Assembly: GCA_965262875.1 (NCBI GenBank)
Contig: OZ253569.1
Coordinates: forward strand, 558,001-622,000
DNA: 64,000 nt
Direction: 5' to 3'
Origin: JBALVT01 sp965262875
GTDB taxonomy: Bacteria; Pseudomonadota; Gammaproteobacteria; Pseudomonadales; Halieaceae
The position numbers and the translations under genes were made by a program. The notes under the pieces are model-generated. The model saw only the letters and a program-made list of their open reading frames with translations, had not been told where the DNA came from and did no database searches. Each line of letters begins with the position of its first letter. Position 1 is the first letter of the stretch. Below are positions 62,538 to 64,000 of this stretch, piece by piece.

Positions 62538-63561
62538 CCTCTTCTTTTAAGGGCTTTTCCAGATCATCGGAGGGCTCAACGCTCGCCTCCTGATCGACAT
62601 CCATGACCTCTTCGGTTTCAGCCTCCGGCTCTAGTTCTGATTCTGATTCTGGTTCAAGTTCCAGCTCCGGTTCCGGTTCCGGGATATCCTGGGCGATAGG
62701 CGTAAGCTCGCGATCAGTCATCTTTGACAATAAGCTGGCAATTGTTTCTCTAATATCATTGCGGTGAACAATCATATCGATCGAACCGTGCTCCAACAGA
62801 AACTCGCTGCGTTGAAAGCCCTTGGGAAGTTTCTGTCTAATGGTTTGTTCGATAATATTCGGCCCTGCGAAACCTACACGAGCGTCGGGCTCAGCGATAT
62901 TAACGTCTCCTAACAGTGCCAGCGAAGCTGATACACCGCCGTAGACCGGGTCGGTCATTACCGAGATATAAGGTACGCCACGCTGTTTCATCCGCTCGAT
63001 AACAGCACTGGTCTTGGCCATTTGCATTAGAGAAATTAGCGCTTCTTGCATCCTCGCTCCGCCAGACGCTGCAAAGCAAACCAGTGGAACATTATCTTCG
63101 AGTGCAATTTGAGCTGCCCTGGTAAATTTCTCTCCCACAGCGTAACCCATCGAGCCGCCGTGGAAATTAAACTCGAAGGCAACGACGACAACCGACAAAC
63201 CTTGCAGCTGGCCCTTCATGGCGATCAAAGCATCCTTCTCGCCGGTGGCCTTTTGCGCTCCACTCAAACGGTCGCGATAGCGTTTCTTATCTTTGAATTT
63301 CAGTCGATCAACAGGCTCAATATCTGCCAGTACCTCTTCTCTCCCATCGGGATCGAGAAAAACATCGAGGCGCCGGCGCGCGCCGATACGCATATGGTGA
63401 TCGCACTTGGGGCAGACATCATCGTTGCGATCTACATCGGGGCGATACAGTACCGCTTCGCACTTAACGCATTTCTTCCACAGCCCTTCCGGAACTGAAG
63501 AACGCTTTTCGCCGCCTTCGCTGCGAACGCCAGAGGGCAAAATTTTATGAATCCAACTCAT
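62530..63561 (-). CDS. accD: Acetyl-CoA carboxylase carboxyltransferase subunit beta
   Basis: A 343-residue subunit. N-terminal zinc finger CVKCEAVLYRPDVDRNDDVC with a following CPKC; crotonase-type core (VVVAFEFNFHGGSMGYAVGE, VCFAASGGARMQEALISLMQ, VMTDPVYGGVSASLALLGDV). Longer than a typical AccD because of an acidic C-terminal tail of about 50 residues (Glu/Pro/Leu, with EPEPELELEPESESELEPE). First stage of fatty acid synthesis. Confidence 0.96.
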   Translation of the reverse strand: MSWIHKILPSGVRSEGGEKRSSVPEGLWKKCVKCEAVLYRPDVDRNDDVCPKCDHHMRIGARRRLDVFLDPDGREEVLADIEPVDRLKFKDKKRYRDRLSGAQKATGEKDALIAMKGQLQGLSVVVVAFEFNFHGGSMGYAVGEKFTRAAQIALEDNVPLVCFAASGGARMQEALISLMQMAKTSAVIERMKQRGVPYISVMTDPVYGGVSASLALLGDVNIAEPDARVGFAGPNIIEQTIRQKLPKGFQRSEFLLEHGSIDMIVHRNDIRETIASLLSKMTDRELTPIAQDIPEPEPELELEPESESELEPEAETEEVMDVDQEASVEPSDDLEKPLKEEDE

Positions 63562-63607
63562 GTTATCTCCCGAATCTCAATAACATTATAGGTGTTTGCA
63601 GACACTA

Positions 63608-64000
63608 CTAGGAAGTCGCGTCGTCAATACCGCGACGAATATCCGCAATGAGTTTAACCGCAGCTTCAATTGCCGCTTCCGAGCTGCCGCCTACGTCGAT
63701 GACGTCGGCTACGGTCTGTACCAGTGCACTTCCAACCACCGCACCATCCGCACATGCGCAAATCGATGCTGCGGACTGTGCATCCTTAATACCAAAACCC
63801 ACGGCGACCGGCAGCGACGTGTGATCGCGAATAACCTTTACCTGCGCCGTCACATCTTCTGCGTCCAAATTGCCCGCGCCTGTTACACCTTTTACCGCCA
63901 CATAGTAGACAAAGCCACTGGCCTGTTCTGTAATCAAACCCACTCTGGAATCTGGGGTGGTCGGCGCAACCAAGAAGATATTGTCTATACCCACTCGCTT
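63608..64000 (-). CDS. trpA: Tryptophan synthase alpha chain, C-terminal part
   Basis: The frame is open to the right window edge, about 130 residues: IDNIFLVAPTTPDSRVGLIT, SGFVYYVAVKGVTGAGNLDA, LPVAVGFGIKDAQSA, GAVVGSALVQTV. Converts indole-3-glycerol phosphate to indole for the beta chain. Ends at 63608, 46 bp before accD. Confidence 0.95.
   Translation of the reverse strand, partial: KRVGIDNIFLVAPTTPDSRVGLITEQASGFVYYVAVKGVTGAGNLDAEDVTAQVKVIRDHTSLPVAVGFGIKDAQSAASICACADGAVVGSALVQTVADVIDVGGSSEAAIEAAVKLIADIRRGIDDATS

Noticed and set aside
1..64000. CRISPR arrays, restriction-modification, toxin-antitoxin or prophage genes
   Set aside because: No direct-repeat arrays with spacers and no recognisable genes of these systems were seen; the tandem 12-mers at 10267 are coding repeats.

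Overview
The window reads as part of a gammaproteobacterial chromosome, probably a marine Cellvibrionales/Pseudomonadales-type organism. The right end carries the classic order trpA-accD-folC-SPOR(dedD)-cvpA-purF-metZ, followed by moxR-DUF58-transglutaminase and acnB. Protein families and moderate GC fit, but no rRNA or complete tRNA is present to place it more precisely.

Layout. (1) 1-4.3 kb is an insertion-sequence graveyard: the end of an IS66-family element inserted in an older transposase, an IS3-like transposase tail, a complete IS5/IS1182-type element, and two palindromic intergenic repeats. (2) 4.4-8.0 kb is a catabolic unit: a SnoaL-like protein divergent from a Rieske oxygenase alpha subunit and an acyl-CoA ligase. 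(3) 8.6-13.0 kb is a self-contained envelope module: anti-sigma factor and ECF sigma factor divergent from an exported S8 protease that carries 52 uninterrupted four-residue repeats, convergent with an outer-membrane barrel gene. (4) 13.1-42.1 kb is a large catabolic region with many SDRs, two acyl-CoA dehydrogenases, two ThuA-domain proteins, a Zn-alcohol dehydrogenase, nitroreductase, LLM-class oxidoreductase, molybdopterin oxidoreductase, DUF35 plus thiolase-like pair, a second Rieske oxygenase and TetR regulators. It is scarred by IS630 insertions and decaying genes. (5) 42.1-49.6 kb is a nested IS region (IS1595, IS30 interrupted by IS630, an IS5-like element inside hfq) with an interrupted HNH endonuclease gene and two tRNA-Met 3' halves. 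(6) 49.9-64 kb is a clean core block (DUF1289, acnB, transglutaminase/DUF58/MoxR, metZ, purF, cvpA, SPOR, folC, accD, trpA).

How it works together. A palindromic operator-like sequence (half-site AAACARTCA) lies in most divergent promoter regions of the catabolic region, including one upstream of an intact TetR gene. I infer one regulon activating a substrate with CoA, oxidising it with acyl-CoA dehydrogenases and SDRs, hydroxylating rings with Rieske oxygenases, and cleaving with a DUF35/thiolase-like aldolase or thiolase. The substrate cannot be named from sequence; a steroid-, terpenoid- or other alicyclic compound is a reasonable guess. Frameshifts, internal deletions and IS hits occur throughout the first 49.6 kb and are absent in the core block, so the accessory part appears to be degrading.
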